This document shows, piece by piece, positions 8,884 to 16,938 of a stretch of 64,000 nt of DNA. Location of the stretch: positions 3,087,001-3,151,000 of the forward strand of contig NZ_CP012382.1 of NCBI RefSeq assembly GCF_001267885.1, in the 5' to 3' direction. Made by a program: the position numbers and the translations under genes. Position 1 is the stretch's first letter. The number at the start of each line of letters is the position of its first letter. Under the pieces are notes generated by a model, which saw nothing but the letters and a program-made list of their open reading frames with translations, ran no database searches and was not told where the DNA came from. Origin of the DNA: Streptomyces ambofaciens ATCC 23877. GTDB taxonomy: Bacteria > Actinomycetota > Actinomycetes > Streptomycetales > Streptomycetaceae.

Positions 8884-9720
8884 TCAGTCCTCGTCCCGCC
8901 TGCGGCGGTCCCGCTCCTCGCGGCGCAGCTCACGCTCCTCGCGGCGCTCGTCGCGGTGCCCGCGCAGCATCTCCCGGTGCCCCTCGATCATGCTGCGGTG
9001 GGCGTCCGCCAGCTCCTCCCGGGTGGAGGAGTGCAGGTCCCCTTGTGCGGCCCTGCGCTCCAGCTTCTCCTGCCGGCGTTCCTCCCGGGCCCGCAGCTTC
9101 TCCGCCCGCGTCAGCTTGCGGCGGACGCCGACGCCGCCCCAGAAGGCGAAGCCGGTCACGATCACGCGCGGAGCCCCCGGGTCACCCGGGACACCGGACT
9201 CCCGGTGGTCGAAGTCGCCCATGACGCCGACACCGCGCACCAGCACCTCGACACCCGGCGGCACGATCACGTCCACCCCGCCCATGATCGCCACGCAGTT
9301 GATCACGACCTCCCGCTCGGCGAAGTACGCGTCGCGCAGGTCGATCTCCCCGCCGCCCCAGAACGCGAAGGAGGTGAACCGCCTCGGCACCGTCCAGCGC
9401 CCCTTGCGCTGGAACCCGGACATCACGGCGACCGCCCACGACGACGACCCCTCGCCGCCGGTGACCCGGCCCGCCCAGTCCCCCTCCGCCACCGGTTCCT
9501 TGGTCATCGACACCTTGGGCGCCACGACGGCCCCGCCGACCGGCAGGTCCCTGGTGATCGGCGCCAGCTCCCCGTACGTACGCGCGCTGTACGTGGCGTC
9601 CAGCCGCTCCTCGAACTCGGTCATGTCCAGGCGGCCCTCCGCGAGGGCGTCCCTCAGGACCTCGGCGACTCGTTCACGGTCGGCGTCGGATGCGCGGAGT
9701 TCCGGGGCGTCGTCGGTCAT
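8884..9720 (-). CDS. DUF1707 domain protein with LiaF-like C-terminal half
   Basis: The first 60 residues (LRASDADRERVAEVLRDA through ARTYGELAPITRDLP) are a clear DUF1707 domain, a short actinobacterial module normally found at the N-terminus. After a linker, residues about 95-200 form a beta-rich domain like the cell-wall-active antibiotic response (LiaF/DUF2154) fold, with FWGGGEIDLRDA and GVDVIVPPGVEV. The last 75 residues are very rich in Arg and Glu and probably form a charged helix. There is no membrane segment, so it is predicted cytosolic. Function is unknown; the LiaF-like part hints at a link to envelope stress, which is inference. Confidence 0.85.
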   Translation of the reverse strand: MTDDAPELRASDADRERVAEVLRDALAEGRLDMTEFEERLDATYSARTYGELAPITRDLPVGGAVVAPKVSMTKEPVAEGDWAGRVTGGEGSSSWAVAVMSGFQRKGRWTVPRRFTSFAFWGGGEIDLRDAYFAEREVVINCVAIMGGVDVIVPPGVEVLVRGVGVMGDFDHRESGVPGDPGAPRVIVTGFAFWGGVGVRRKLTRAEKLRAREERRQEKLERRAAQGDLHSSTREELADAHRSMIEGHREMLRGHRDERREERELRREERDRRRRDED

Positions 9721-9753
9721 GTACAGCAGCCTACGAGGTCACCGCGCCGGAAA

Positions 9754-10728
9754 CTACGCGCTCGAGCGTTCCGCGTACATCTTGGCGATCACCGACTCGA
9801 TGTCCGGCTCCCGCACCGACAGGTCCACCAGCGGATACTCCGCCGCGATCCGCGCCACCAGCCCCGCCGCCGACGCCGACGCCGGGAACGCCAGCCACTG
9901 CCGCGGCCCCTCCACCCGCACCACCCGCGCGGGCGCCTCCACCACGACCGGCGGCAACTCCCGCTCCAGGTCCACCACCAGGGTGCGCTCGCTCTCCCCC
10001 GCCTCGTGCAGCCCGGCGAGCGGACCGTCGTACATCAGCCGCCCGTGGTCGATCACCATCACCCGCGAGCACAGCTGCTCGATGTCCTGAAGGTCGTGCG
10101 TCGTCAGCAGCACCGTGGTGCCGCGCTCCGCGTTCAGGTCCCGCAGGAAACCCCGCACCTTCGCCTTGGAGACCACGTCCAGGCCGATCGTCGGCTCGTC
10201 CAGGTACAGCACCTCCGGGTCGTGCAGCAGCGCCGCCGCGATGTCGCCGCGCATCCGCTGCCCCAGCGACAGCTGCCGCACCGGCACGTCCAGCAGCTCC
10301 TCCAGCTGGAGCAGCTCCACGCAACGGTCCAGGTTCTCCCGGTAACGGGCGTCCGGAATGCGGTACATGCGGTGCATCAGCCGGTAGGAGTCGATCAGCG
10401 GCAGGTCCCACCACAGCGTCGTCCGCTGCCCGAACACCACCCCGATACGGCGCGCCAGCCGCGTCCGCTCCCGGGACGGGTCGATGCCGGCCACCCGCAG
10501 CCGGCCACCGCTCGGCGTCAGGATGCCGGTCAGCATCTTGATCGTCGTCGACTTCCCGGCACCGTTCGGACCGATGTAGCCGACCATCTCGCCACGCGCC
10601 ACGGAGAACGACAGACCGTCCACGGCCCGCACCCGCCGCCGCTCCCGCTTCAGGAAGCCCGTCCTCCTGCGCACGTCGAAGACCTTCTCCACCCCGACGA
10701 GCTCGATGTACCCCGCCCCGGACCCCAC
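9754..10728 (-). CDS. ABC-2 type exporter ATP-binding protein
   Basis: This protein of about 324 residues has the complete ABC ATPase set: Walker A GPNGAGKST, an atypical signature LSLGQRMRGD, Walker B VLYLDEPTIGLD, and the switch His in TTHD. The order of features matches DrrA/NatA-type ATPases for drug, lipid or polysaccharide export. The C-terminal 80 residues form an extra small domain. It is the last gene of a three-gene operon after two permeases. The start is uncertain: the GTG at 10728 gives the best match to family length, while a TTG at 10758 would overlap the upstream stop codon. Confidence 0.9.
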   Translation of the reverse strand: MGSGAGYIELVGVEKVFDVRRRTGFLKRERRRVRAVDGLSFSVARGEMVGYIGPNGAGKSTTIKMLTGILTPSGGRLRVAGIDPSRERTRLARRIGVVFGQRTTLWWDLPLIDSYRLMHRMYRIPDARYRENLDRCVELLQLEELLDVPVRQLSLGQRMRGDIAAALLHDPEVLYLDEPTIGLDVVSKAKVRGFLRDLNAERGTTVLLTTHDLQDIEQLCSRVMVIDHGRLMYDGPLAGLHEAGESERTLVVDLERELPPVVVEAPARVVRVEGPRQWLAFPASASAAGLVARIAAEYPLVDLSVREPDIESVIAKMYAERSSA

Positions 10729-10754
10729 TCCGTCCGCCGCCTCCGCCAACGCCC

Positions 10755-11594
10755 TCAACTCCCCGTACTCCGATACGAACGAAGCCCCGCCCGCCAGGCC
10801 AGCCCCGCCAGCGCGCAGCACGCCACGGCCACCAGCGGCGGCGCGAACGCCACCCACCGGGGCAGGTCCAGCGGATACGGCCGCCCCAGCACGTAACACG
10901 CCGGCAGCCAGTTCACGAAGGCCAACGGCACCACGAACGTCACCCCCCGCACCAGGTCCAGCGCGAACACCGTCGGCGGATACTGCAGCATCGTCGTCCC
11001 GCCGTAGGTGAAGGCGTTCGACACCTCCGAGGCGTCCTGCGCCACGAACTGGAACGCCGCCGCCGCCACGAACACCGCGCAGAAGATCCCCGCCCCGCTC
11101 AGCAGCATCACCGGCATCAGCAGCACCTTCGCCACCGACCAGTCGACGTCCACCACCGTCAGCGCGTACCCCAGCACCAGCAGCCCCTGCACCACCCGGC
11201 CCAGCCGGCGCAACCCGAAACGGTCCGCCGCCACCTGCGCCAGCACCGGCGCCGGACGCACCAGCAACGTGTCCAGGGTGCCGTCCCGCACCCGGCGGCC
11301 CAGCCGCTCCATCGAGCCGATCGCCAGGTCGGCCAGCCCGAAGGACACCCCGGACAGCCCGTACAGGAGGGCCACCTCCGACAGGGACCAGCCGCCCAGG
11401 GCGTCGACCCGGGAGAACATCAGCAGGATCGCCACGAAGTCCAGCGCCGTGATCGCGAAGTTCCCGAACGCCGTCAGCACGAAGGACGTCCGGTACGCCA
11501 TCGTCGACCGGACCCACATCATCACGATCAGGCCGTACACCCGCAGCCCCTCCGCGACCCGCCCCCGGCCGGCCGCGTGCGCCGTCTCAGCCAC
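10755..11594 (-). CDS. ABC-2 family transporter permease (second subunit)
   Basis: This 279-residue integral membrane protein has about six hydrophobic segments, the first near FVLTAFGNFAITALDFVAIL. It belongs to the ABC-2/DUF990-type permeases, in which the cytosolic loop RVRDGTLDTLLVRPAP is a recurrent feature. The GTG at 11594 overlaps the stop of the upstream permease gene by 8 bases, the usual sign of translational coupling. Together with the neighbouring permease and ATPase it should form a heteromeric exporter. Substrate unknown. Confidence 0.87.
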   Translation of the reverse strand: MAETAHAAGRGRVAEGLRVYGLIVMMWVRSTMAYRTSFVLTAFGNFAITALDFVAILLMFSRVDALGGWSLSEVALLYGLSGVSFGLADLAIGSMERLGRRVRDGTLDTLLVRPAPVLAQVAADRFGLRRLGRVVQGLLVLGYALTVVDVDWSVAKVLLMPVMLLSGAGIFCAVFVAAAAFQFVAQDASEVSNAFTYGGTTMLQYPPTVFALDLVRGVTFVVPLAFVNWLPACYVLGRPYPLDLPRWVAFAPPLVAVACCALAGLAWRAGLRSYRSTGS

Positions 11595-12387
11595 CCTGCA
11601 CCACCACCCGGCGCGTCGCCGCCGCCTGCACCAGCCGCCCCACCGCCAGCAGCGCCACCGCCCACACCCCCTGGAAGACGAACGTCCCCAGCGCACCGGC
11701 CTCCCCCAGCAGCACGTCCGCCGGCGCCTGGAGCAACGACGACCACGGCAGCGCCCGCACGACCTCGCCCAGCGCCCCCGGGAACACGTTCAGCGGCAGC
11801 AGCATCCCCGAGCAGAACAGCCCCACGATCCACCCCATCTGCTTCACCCCCGTGCCGTCCAGCAGCCAGAACGCCGAGAGCGCCACCAGATAGCGCAACG
11901 CGAAACTCACCACCATCCCCAGCACCACCGCCACCAGGAACGCGGCCCACACCGACACCTCCCGAGGCAGCTCCACCGGGAAGAACAGCGAACCGAACAC
12001 CAACGGCACCACCCCACGCGCCACCAGCTGGAACAGCGCCCGCCCCACGTCCGCCGCCAGCCACCACAGCTGGAGATCCGCCGGCCGGTACAGATCCACC
12101 GCGATGTCACCCGTACGGATGCGCTCCATCAGCTCGTCCTCGAAGCCGCCGCCCCCGATCGCCAGCGCCGCCAGCAGGGCCTGCCCCAGCCACACGAACG
12201 TCACGGCCTGCGCCTGGTCGTAGCCACCGAGCTGCGGTTTCTCGTCCCACAGGGCCAGATAGGTGTACACCAGCACCAACCCGAAGACCGTGTTGGTGAA
12301 CACCCCGGCGGCGGTGGCCACCCGATACGTCGCGTACCGTCGGAATCCCCCCGCCGCGACGGCCACGTACAACCGCCCCGAGCCCAC
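11587..12387 (-). CDS. ABC-2 family transporter permease (first subunit)
   Basis: This 266-residue membrane protein has about six transmembrane segments and the loop FEDELMERIRTGDIAVDLYRP, which aligns with the corresponding loop of the next permease (DGTLDTLLVRP) and identifies the same ABC-2/DUF990-type family. GGGAGG sits about 8-9 bases before the GTG at 12387 and decides this start over a further GTG at 12393. It is the first gene of the three-gene exporter operon. The two permeases differ enough to suggest a heterodimer. Confidence 0.87.
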   Translation of the reverse strand: MGSGRLYVAVAAGGFRRYATYRVATAAGVFTNTVFGLVLVYTYLALWDEKPQLGGYDQAQAVTFVWLGQALLAALAIGGGGFEDELMERIRTGDIAVDLYRPADLQLWWLAADVGRALFQLVARGVVPLVFGSLFFPVELPREVSVWAAFLVAVVLGMVVSFALRYLVALSAFWLLDGTGVKQMGWIVGLFCSGMLLPLNVFPGALGEVVRALPWSSLLQAPADVLLGEAGALGTFVFQGVWAVALLAVGRLVQAAATRRVVVQGG

Positions 12388-12617
12388 ACCCACAGCCCTC
12401 CCCCCGACCGGCACCGAAGCGCAGGAGCCTAGTGCGACGGCGACCGCCCGTGCCACGGATTTTCACGGGTGTGCCGCCGAGTGGGAACGGAACGCCCGGT
12501 GCGAGAGTCTTCTTCAGAGGGCGTCAGAGGCATCAGGGGCGCCAGAGGGCGCAGAAGCGTTGACAAGGCCGTACGGGAGAAGACCGTACGACGCGAAAAC
12601 AGGAGTCCGTGCACGAG

Positions 12618-15041
12618 ATGAGCGACGAGCCGCAGCCGCAGCAGCCGAACCAGGGCTGGGCCCCGCGAGAGCCGCAGGCGGCCGGCTCCCCGGGGACCGA
12701 CGCCCCGGGGAAGCCCACGAAGCCCAAGCGCCCCCGGCGCACCGGCTGGCGCCGGCTGATCCCGACCTGGCGCATCGTGCTCGGCACCTGCGTCGTCGGC
12801 CTCCTCCTGCTGGTCGGCGGCTTCTTCCTCGGCTACTCCCTGGTCCACATCCCGGCCGCCAACGCGCTCGCCCTCAAGCAGTCCAACGTCTACCTCTACG
12901 CCGACGGCAGCGTCCTCGCCCGCGACGGCGAGGTCAACCGCGAGAACGTCGGCCTCGCCCGCATCTCCCAGGACGCCCAGCACGCCGTCCTGGCCGCCGA
13001 GGACCGCGACTTCTACACCGAGTCCGCCATCGACCCGATGGCCATGGTCCGGGCCGGCTGGAACACCGCCACCGGCAAGGGCAAGCAGTCCGGCTCCACG
13101 ATCACCCAGCAGTACGTCAAGAACTACTACCTCGCCCAGGAACAGACCGTCACCCGCAAGGTGAAGGAGTTCTTCATCTCGATCAAGCTCGACCGGGAGA
13201 AGAGCAAGAGCGAGATCCTCGAGGGCTACCTCAACACCAGCTTCTTCGGCCGCGGCGCCTACGGCATCCAGGCCGCCGCCCAGGCCTACTTCGGCATCGA
13301 CGCCAAGGACCTCACCCCGGCCCAGGGCGCCTACCTCGCCTCCCTGCTCAACGCCCCCAGCCAGTACGACGTCGTCGCCCACCCCGAGAACCGGCCCGCC
13401 GCCGAGTCCCGCTGGAACTACGTCCTGGACGGCATGGTCGACAAGGGCTGGCTCAGCCCCGCCGAACGCGCCGCCGCGAAGTTCCCCGCCCCCAAGAAGT
13501 CCACCATCTCCACCGGCATGTCCGGCCAGCGCGGCTACGTCGTCAACATCGTCCGGGACCACCTGATCCAGAACGGCATCGTCGACGAGGAGGAACTCGG
13601 CCGCGGCGGCTACCGCATCACCACCACCCTGCAGAAGGACAAGCAGGACGCCTTCGTCAAGGCCGTCGACGACAAGCTGATGTCCAAGCTGGACAAGGAC
13701 CGCAAGGTCGACAGCTACGTCCGGGCCGGCGGCGCCTCCGTCGACCCCGGGACCGGCAAGGTCGTCGCGATGTACAACGGCATCGACTACGTCAAGCAGT
13801 ACACACCCAACGCCGTCCGCCGCGACTTCCAGGTCGGCTCCACCTTCAAGCCCTTCGTCTTCACCTCGGCCGTCGAGAACCACTCCGAGACGCAGGACGG
13901 CCGCATGATCAACCCCAACACGATCTACGACGGCACCAGCGAACGCCCCGTCCAGGGCTGGAGCGGCGGCCGCTACGCCCCGGAGAACGAGGACCACCAC
14001 GACTACGGCGACGTGACCGTCCGCGAGGCCACCGACAAGTCCATCAACGCCGTCTACGCGCAGATGGCCGTCGACGTCGGCTCCGACAAGGTCCAGCAGA
14101 CCGCGATCGACCTCGGCCTCTCCAAGAACACCCCCGAACTGACCCCCTCCCCCTCCATCGCCCTCGGCGTGGCCACCGCCAGCCCCCTCGACATGGCGGA
14201 GGCCTACGCGACCCTCGCCAACCACGGCAGGCACGGCACCTACACGCTGGTCGAGAAGGTCACGAAGGACGGCAAGCAGGAGGTCGAGCTGCCCGAGCGG
14301 CGCGAGCGCCAGGCCGTCAGCCGCGAGGCCGCCGACACCACCACCTCCGTCCTGCGCAGCGTCGTCGAGAACGGCACCGCCACCGCCGCCCAGGCCGCGG
14401 GACGCCCCGCGGCCGGCAAGACCGGCACCGCCGAGGAGGACACCGCCGCCTGGTTCGCCGGCTACACCCCCGAGCTCGCCACCGTCATCTCGGTGATGGG
14501 CCAGGACCCGAAGACCGCCGCCCACAAGTCCCTGTACGGCGCCATGGGCCTGGACCGCATCAACGGCGGCGGCGCACCCGCGGAGATCTGGGGCCAGTAC
14601 ACCCGCGAAGCCCTGAAGGGCGAGCCGGTCACCGACTTCGACCTCCGGCTCATGACCGGCGCCGACGTCACCGAGGCCCCCTCCGGCGCGGCCTCCGACG
14701 AACCGGGCTCCGGCGACGAGAGCGGCAGCGGCGACCCGGACGAGGGCTCGACCGGCGACGAGGACACCGGCGACGAGACCCCGGGCGCAACCGGTGGCAG
14801 CAGCACCCCGCCGGGTGACACCGGCGACACCGGCACCGGCGACCCGTCGACCGGCGGACCCACCACCGGCGGCGCCAGCACCGAGCCGGGCCCCACCGGC
14901 GGCGGCGACGGCAGTGGCGGCGGGGACGACTCGTCGAACGGCGGCACCACCGAGGGCGGCGGCGACACCAGCGGGGCGGGCGGCGGGGAGCCGGACACCG
15001 GCACCGTCGCCGGCATCCCCGTCACACCCCGGCGCCAGTGA
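12618..15041 (+). CDS. Class A penicillin-binding protein (bifunctional transglycosylase/transpeptidase)
   Basis: The protein of about 807 residues builds peptidoglycan at the outer face of the membrane. The cytosolic N-terminus is Pro/Gln-rich, with a basic patch before one transmembrane helix (about 52-75). The GT51 transglycosylase domain follows, with the catalytic Glu at about 128 in AAEDRDFY and GSTITQQYVKN. The transpeptidase domain has S408 in GSTFKP, S475-I-N, and K601-T-G-T. The final 120 residues are a Gly/Ser/Thr/Asp-rich extracellular tail. A GTG at 12609 with AGGAG three bases upstream is an alternative start. No PASTA domains are present. The gene is convergent with the SMR exporter gene. 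Confidence 0.93.
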   Translation: MSDEPQPQQPNQGWAPREPQAAGSPGTDAPGKPTKPKRPRRTGWRRLIPTWRIVLGTCVVGLLLLVGGFFLGYSLVHIPAANALALKQSNVYLYADGSVLARDGEVNRENVGLARISQDAQHAVLAAEDRDFYTESAIDPMAMVRAGWNTATGKGKQSGSTITQQYVKNYYLAQEQTVTRKVKEFFISIKLDREKSKSEILEGYLNTSFFGRGAYGIQAAAQAYFGIDAKDLTPAQGAYLASLLNAPSQYDVVAHPENRPAAESRWNYVLDGMVDKGWLSPAERAAAKFPAPKKSTISTGMSGQRGYVVNIVRDHLIQNGIVDEEELGRGGYRITTTLQKDKQDAFVKAVDDKLMSKLDKDRKVDSYVRAGGASVDPGTGKVVAMYNGIDYVKQYTPNAVRRDFQVGSTFKPFVFTSAVENHSETQDGRMINPNTIYDGTSERPVQGWSGGRYAPENEDHHDYGDVTVREATDKSINAVYAQMAVDVGSDKVQQTAIDLGLSKNTPELTPSPSIALGVATASPLDMAEAYATLANHGRHGTYTLVEKVTKDGKQEVELPERRERQAVSREAADTTTSVLRSVVENGTATAAQAAGRPAAGKTGTAEEDTAAWFAGYTPELATVISVMGQDPKTAAHKSLYGAMGLDRINGGGAPAEIWGQYTREALKGEPVTDFDLRLMTGADVTEAPSGAASDEPGSGDESGSGDPDEGSTGDEDTGDETPGATGGSSTPPGDTGDTGTGDPSTGGPTTGGASTEPGPTGGGDGSGGGDDSSNGGTTEGGGDTSGAGGGEPDTGTVAGIPVTPRRQ

Positions 15042-15054
15042 GCCTCGACGAGCG

Positions 15055-15375
15055 TCAGTGACCCGAGGTCGCCTTCAGCCCCACGACGGCGACCAGCAGC
15101 AGACAGATGAAGAAGATCCGGGCGGCGGTGACCGGCTCACCCAGCACCACCATGCCGAGCACCGCCGCACCGGCCGCGCCGATGCCCACCCACACGCCGT
15201 AGGCCGTACCGATGGGCAGCGTCCGGGCCGCGTACGACAGCAGGACCATGCTGGCGACGATCCCGGCACCGGTGAGCAGACTGGGGACGAGACGGGTGAA
15301 ACCGTCCGTGTACTTCATCCCGATCGACCAGCCGACCTCGAGCAGACCGGCGACGAGCAGCAGAACCCAGGCCAT
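15055..15375 (-). CDS. sugE: SMR family exporter, SugE/guanidinium type
   Basis: This 106-residue protein has four transmembrane helices. The invariant membrane Glu of the small multidrug resistance family is at residue 13 in LLEVGWSIGMKY, and the GVWVGIGAAGAAVLG block of helix 3 matches the Gdx/SugE branch. Many SugE-type members export guanidinium with proton antiport, and the guanidine-III-like riboswitch in the leader (15408-15455) supports that role here. GGAGG lies 8 bases before the ATG at 15375. The active transporter would be an antiparallel dimer in the cytoplasmic membrane. Confidence 0.9.
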   Translation of the reverse strand: MAWVLLLVAGLLEVGWSIGMKYTDGFTRLVPSLLTGAGIVASMVLLSYAARTLPIGTAYGVWVGIGAAGAAVLGMVVLGEPVTAARIFFICLLLVAVVGLKATSGH

Positions 15376-15407
15376 GACAGGCACCTCCGTGAGCGAACTG
15401 AAACGGG

Positions 15408-15455
15408 GTGCGTCGTCTTTTCCTTCAGCCCGGTACGGCGCGTCTCGTCGGGGTC
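15408..15455 (-). promoter_or_regulatory. Guanidine-III (ykkC-III) riboswitch
   Basis: Read on the minus strand, the leader contains CCCGACGAGACGCGCCGTAC, then CGGG, a linker, and GGAAAAGACGACGC. This reproduces the short guanidine-III consensus as I remember it (ACGAG, GCGCCGUACC and AAGAC blocks). Relative to the Thermobifida sequence, the P1 stem is CCCG/CGGG instead of CCGG/CCGG, a paired change that keeps the helix. The pseudoknot helix GCGCCGU/ACGACGC has one C-A mismatch. A possible -10 TAGGTT lies at about 15461-15466. The downstream gene is a SugE-type exporter, the usual partner of this class. Confidence 0.82.
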
Positions 15456-15473
15456 CCTCCAACCTAGCAAAGA

Positions 15474-15519
15474 CAGGCCGGAGGGGCTGGTGACCTCGAT
15501 CACCAGCCCCTCCGGCCTG
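15474..15519 (-). terminator. Strong terminator hairpin after the GroES-like gene
   Basis: A perfect 20-bp inverted repeat with a 6-base loop begins 16 bases beyond the end of the GroES-like gene and is followed on the minus strand by TCTTTG. It lies just upstream of the sugE leader, separating the two units. Confidence 0.85.
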
Positions 15520-15534
15520 TTCAGTACCGCCGAT

Positions 15535-15891
15535 TCAGAGGTACAACCCGGTCGAATCCTCCGACCCCTCGAACCGGTCCGCGGCCACCGCGTGCAGGTC
15601 GCGCTCCCGCATCAGCACATAGCCGACGCCCCGCACCTCGACCTCCGCGCGGTCCTCCGGGTCGTACAGCACCCGGTCGCCCGGCTCCACGGTCCGTACG
15701 TTCTGCCCCACCGCGACGACCGCCGCCCAGGCCAGCCGCCGGCCGACCGCCGCCGTGGCGGGGATCAGGATCCCGCCCCCGGAACGCCGCTCGCCCTCGC
15801 CGGCGTCCTGCCGCACGAGTACGCGGTCGTGCAGCATCCGGATGGGCAGCTTGTCGTCCGGGGAACCGTGCTCGTTCTTCCTGTCGCTCAC
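15535..15891 (-). CDS. GroES-like co-chaperonin paralogue
   Basis: This 118-residue protein has a GroES (Cpn10) core: IRMLHDRVLVRQD near residues 17-29, a mobile-loop region GGGILIPATA, and the glycine-bounded VVAVGQNV and PGDRVLYDP motifs. It differs from canonical GroES by a charged N-terminal extension of about 15 residues and an extra C-terminal tail (ERDLHAVAADRFEG). No GroEL gene lies nearby. It may be a divergent co-chaperonin with a specialised role; this is inference. The GTG start at 15891 gives the family length. The gene lies 23 bp after the DUF3618 gene, so the two are probably co-transcribed. Confidence 0.85.
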   Translation of the reverse strand: MSDRKNEHGSPDDKLPIRMLHDRVLVRQDAGEGERRSGGGILIPATAAVGRRLAWAAVVAVGQNVRTVEPGDRVLYDPEDRAEVEVRGVGYVLMRERDLHAVAADRFEGSEDSTGLYL

Positions 15892-15914
15892 GCCCTGAAC
15901 CTACCTGCCCCGGC

Positions 15915-16247
15915 TCAGCGCCCGCGCCGCCGGGTACCGCCCAGGGCCAGCAGCCCCACGACCCCGACGACCACGAGGGCGACGGGCACGACGCGCTCCA
16001 TCCGCGGTGCGCCCGTCTCGTCCACGAACTGCGACTTCACATCGCTGACCACACGATTGACCCCGACGTAGGCCCGCCCGAGGGTGTGATCGACGCTGGA
16101 CGCGACCTTGGCCTTCGCGTCGCCCACGATCGTCTTCGGGTGCACCCGCATGCCGAGCTCGTCGAGCGTCTCGGCCAGCACCTCGCGGCGGCGCCTGATG
16201 TCCGCCTCGATCTGCGCCGGGGTCCTGCTGTCCGACGTGTCCGCCAC
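15915..16247 (-). CDS. DUF3618 domain membrane protein
   Basis: This 110-residue protein begins with the DUF3618 motif TPAQIEADIRRRREVLAETL near residues 9-28, a helical segment that in this family often recurs in actinobacterial envelope proteins. A second helix (AKAKVASSVDHTLGRAYVG) follows, and there is one C-terminal transmembrane segment (VVPVALVVVGVVGLLAL) with a basic end (GTRRRGR). It should be a single-pass protein with the C-terminus on the positively charged side. It is divergent from bcp, and a partial palindrome lies between the two. Confidence 0.87.
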   Translation of the reverse strand: MADTSDSRTPAQIEADIRRRREVLAETLDELGMRVHPKTIVGDAKAKVASSVDHTLGRAYVGVNRVVSDVKSQFVDETGAPRMERVVPVALVVVGVVGLLALGGTRRRGR

Positions 16248-16266
16248 CGTACGCCTCCGCTGTCTT

Positions 16267-16293
16267 CTGACACTGTCCCGGACAGTCTGTCAG
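16267..16293. promoter_or_regulatory. Nested palindrome in the DUF3618/bcp divergent region
   Basis: CTGACA and CTGTCC on the left pair with GGACAG and TGTCAG on the right, with a two-base bulge. A further CTGTCA copy stands at 16311-16316. The position between two divergent genes makes it a candidate operator; no regulator is recognised. A TACGCT element at 16328-16333, seven bases before the bcp ATG, suggests a leaderless bcp transcript. Confidence 0.4.
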
Positions 16294-16339
16294 CTACTCG
16301 CTCCTCCGCACTGTCAGGACCCCCCGTTACGCTGGATCG

Positions 16340-16807
16340 ATGAGCGAGCGACTCCAGCCCGGGGACCCGGCCCCCGCCTTCACCCTCCCGGACGCCGACG
16401 GCAACGAGGTGTCCCTGTCGGACCACGAGGGCCGCAAGGTCATCGTCTACTTCTACCCTGCTGCCCTTACCCCCGGCTGCACCAAGCAGGCCTGCGACTT
16501 CACGGACAACCTGGAGCTGCTGGCCGGCGCCGGGTACGACGTGATCGGCATCTCCCCCGACAAGCCGGAGAAGCTGGCCAAGTTCCGCGACACGGAGTCC
16601 CTGAAGGTCACCCTCCTCGCCGACCCGGACAAGAAGGTCCTGGACGCGTACGGCGCCTTCGGCGAGAAGAAGAACTACGGCAAGACGTACATGGGCGTCA
16701 TCCGCTCCACGATCGTCGTCGACGAACAGGGCAAGGTCGAGCGCGCCCTGTACAACGTCCGCGCGACGGGCCACGTCGCCAAGATCATCAAGGACTTGGG
16801 CATCTGA
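16340..16807 (+). CDS. bcp: Thioredoxin-dependent thiol peroxidase (Bcp/PrxQ family)
   Basis: This 155-residue protein is a full-length bacterioferritin comigratory protein. C47 in TPGCTKQAC is the peroxidatic Cys, and C52, five residues on, is the resolving Cys, giving the atypical two-Cys PrxQ arrangement. The thioredoxin fold begins near FTLPDADGNEVSLSD. It reduces hydrogen peroxide and organic hydroperoxides in the cytosol with thioredoxin as reductant. There is no ribosome binding site of usual strength before the ATG, which fits leaderless initiation from the TACGCT element just upstream. A terminator follows at 16822-16853. Confidence 0.93.
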   Translation: MSERLQPGDPAPAFTLPDADGNEVSLSDHEGRKVIVYFYPAALTPGCTKQACDFTDNLELLAGAGYDVIGISPDKPEKLAKFRDTESLKVTLLADPDKKVLDAYGAFGEKKNYGKTYMGVIRSTIVVDEQGKVERALYNVRATGHVAKIIKDLGI

Positions 16808-16821
16808 CTCCCCTTTCGGCG

Positions 16822-16853
16822 GGGCCCGTACCGGAGCTTCCCGGTACGGGCCC
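16822..16853 (+). terminator. Terminator after bcp
   Basis: A 13-bp perfect inverted repeat (GGGCCCGTACCGG) with a 6-base loop, starting 14 bases after the bcp stop codon. Confidence 0.8.
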
Positions 16854-16938
16854 TTCCGCATTCCGCGCGTGACTGTCCGATAAACGGTTCGTTACTCCGT
16901 ACGAGGCCACGAACGGGTGGCCGGGACGGAGGGGAAGC

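Noticed and set aside
9754..11517. A single 587-residue permease-ATPase fusion
   Set aside because: The first 255 codons are an out-of-frame reading of the second permease gene (10755-11594); the ATPase begins near 10728.
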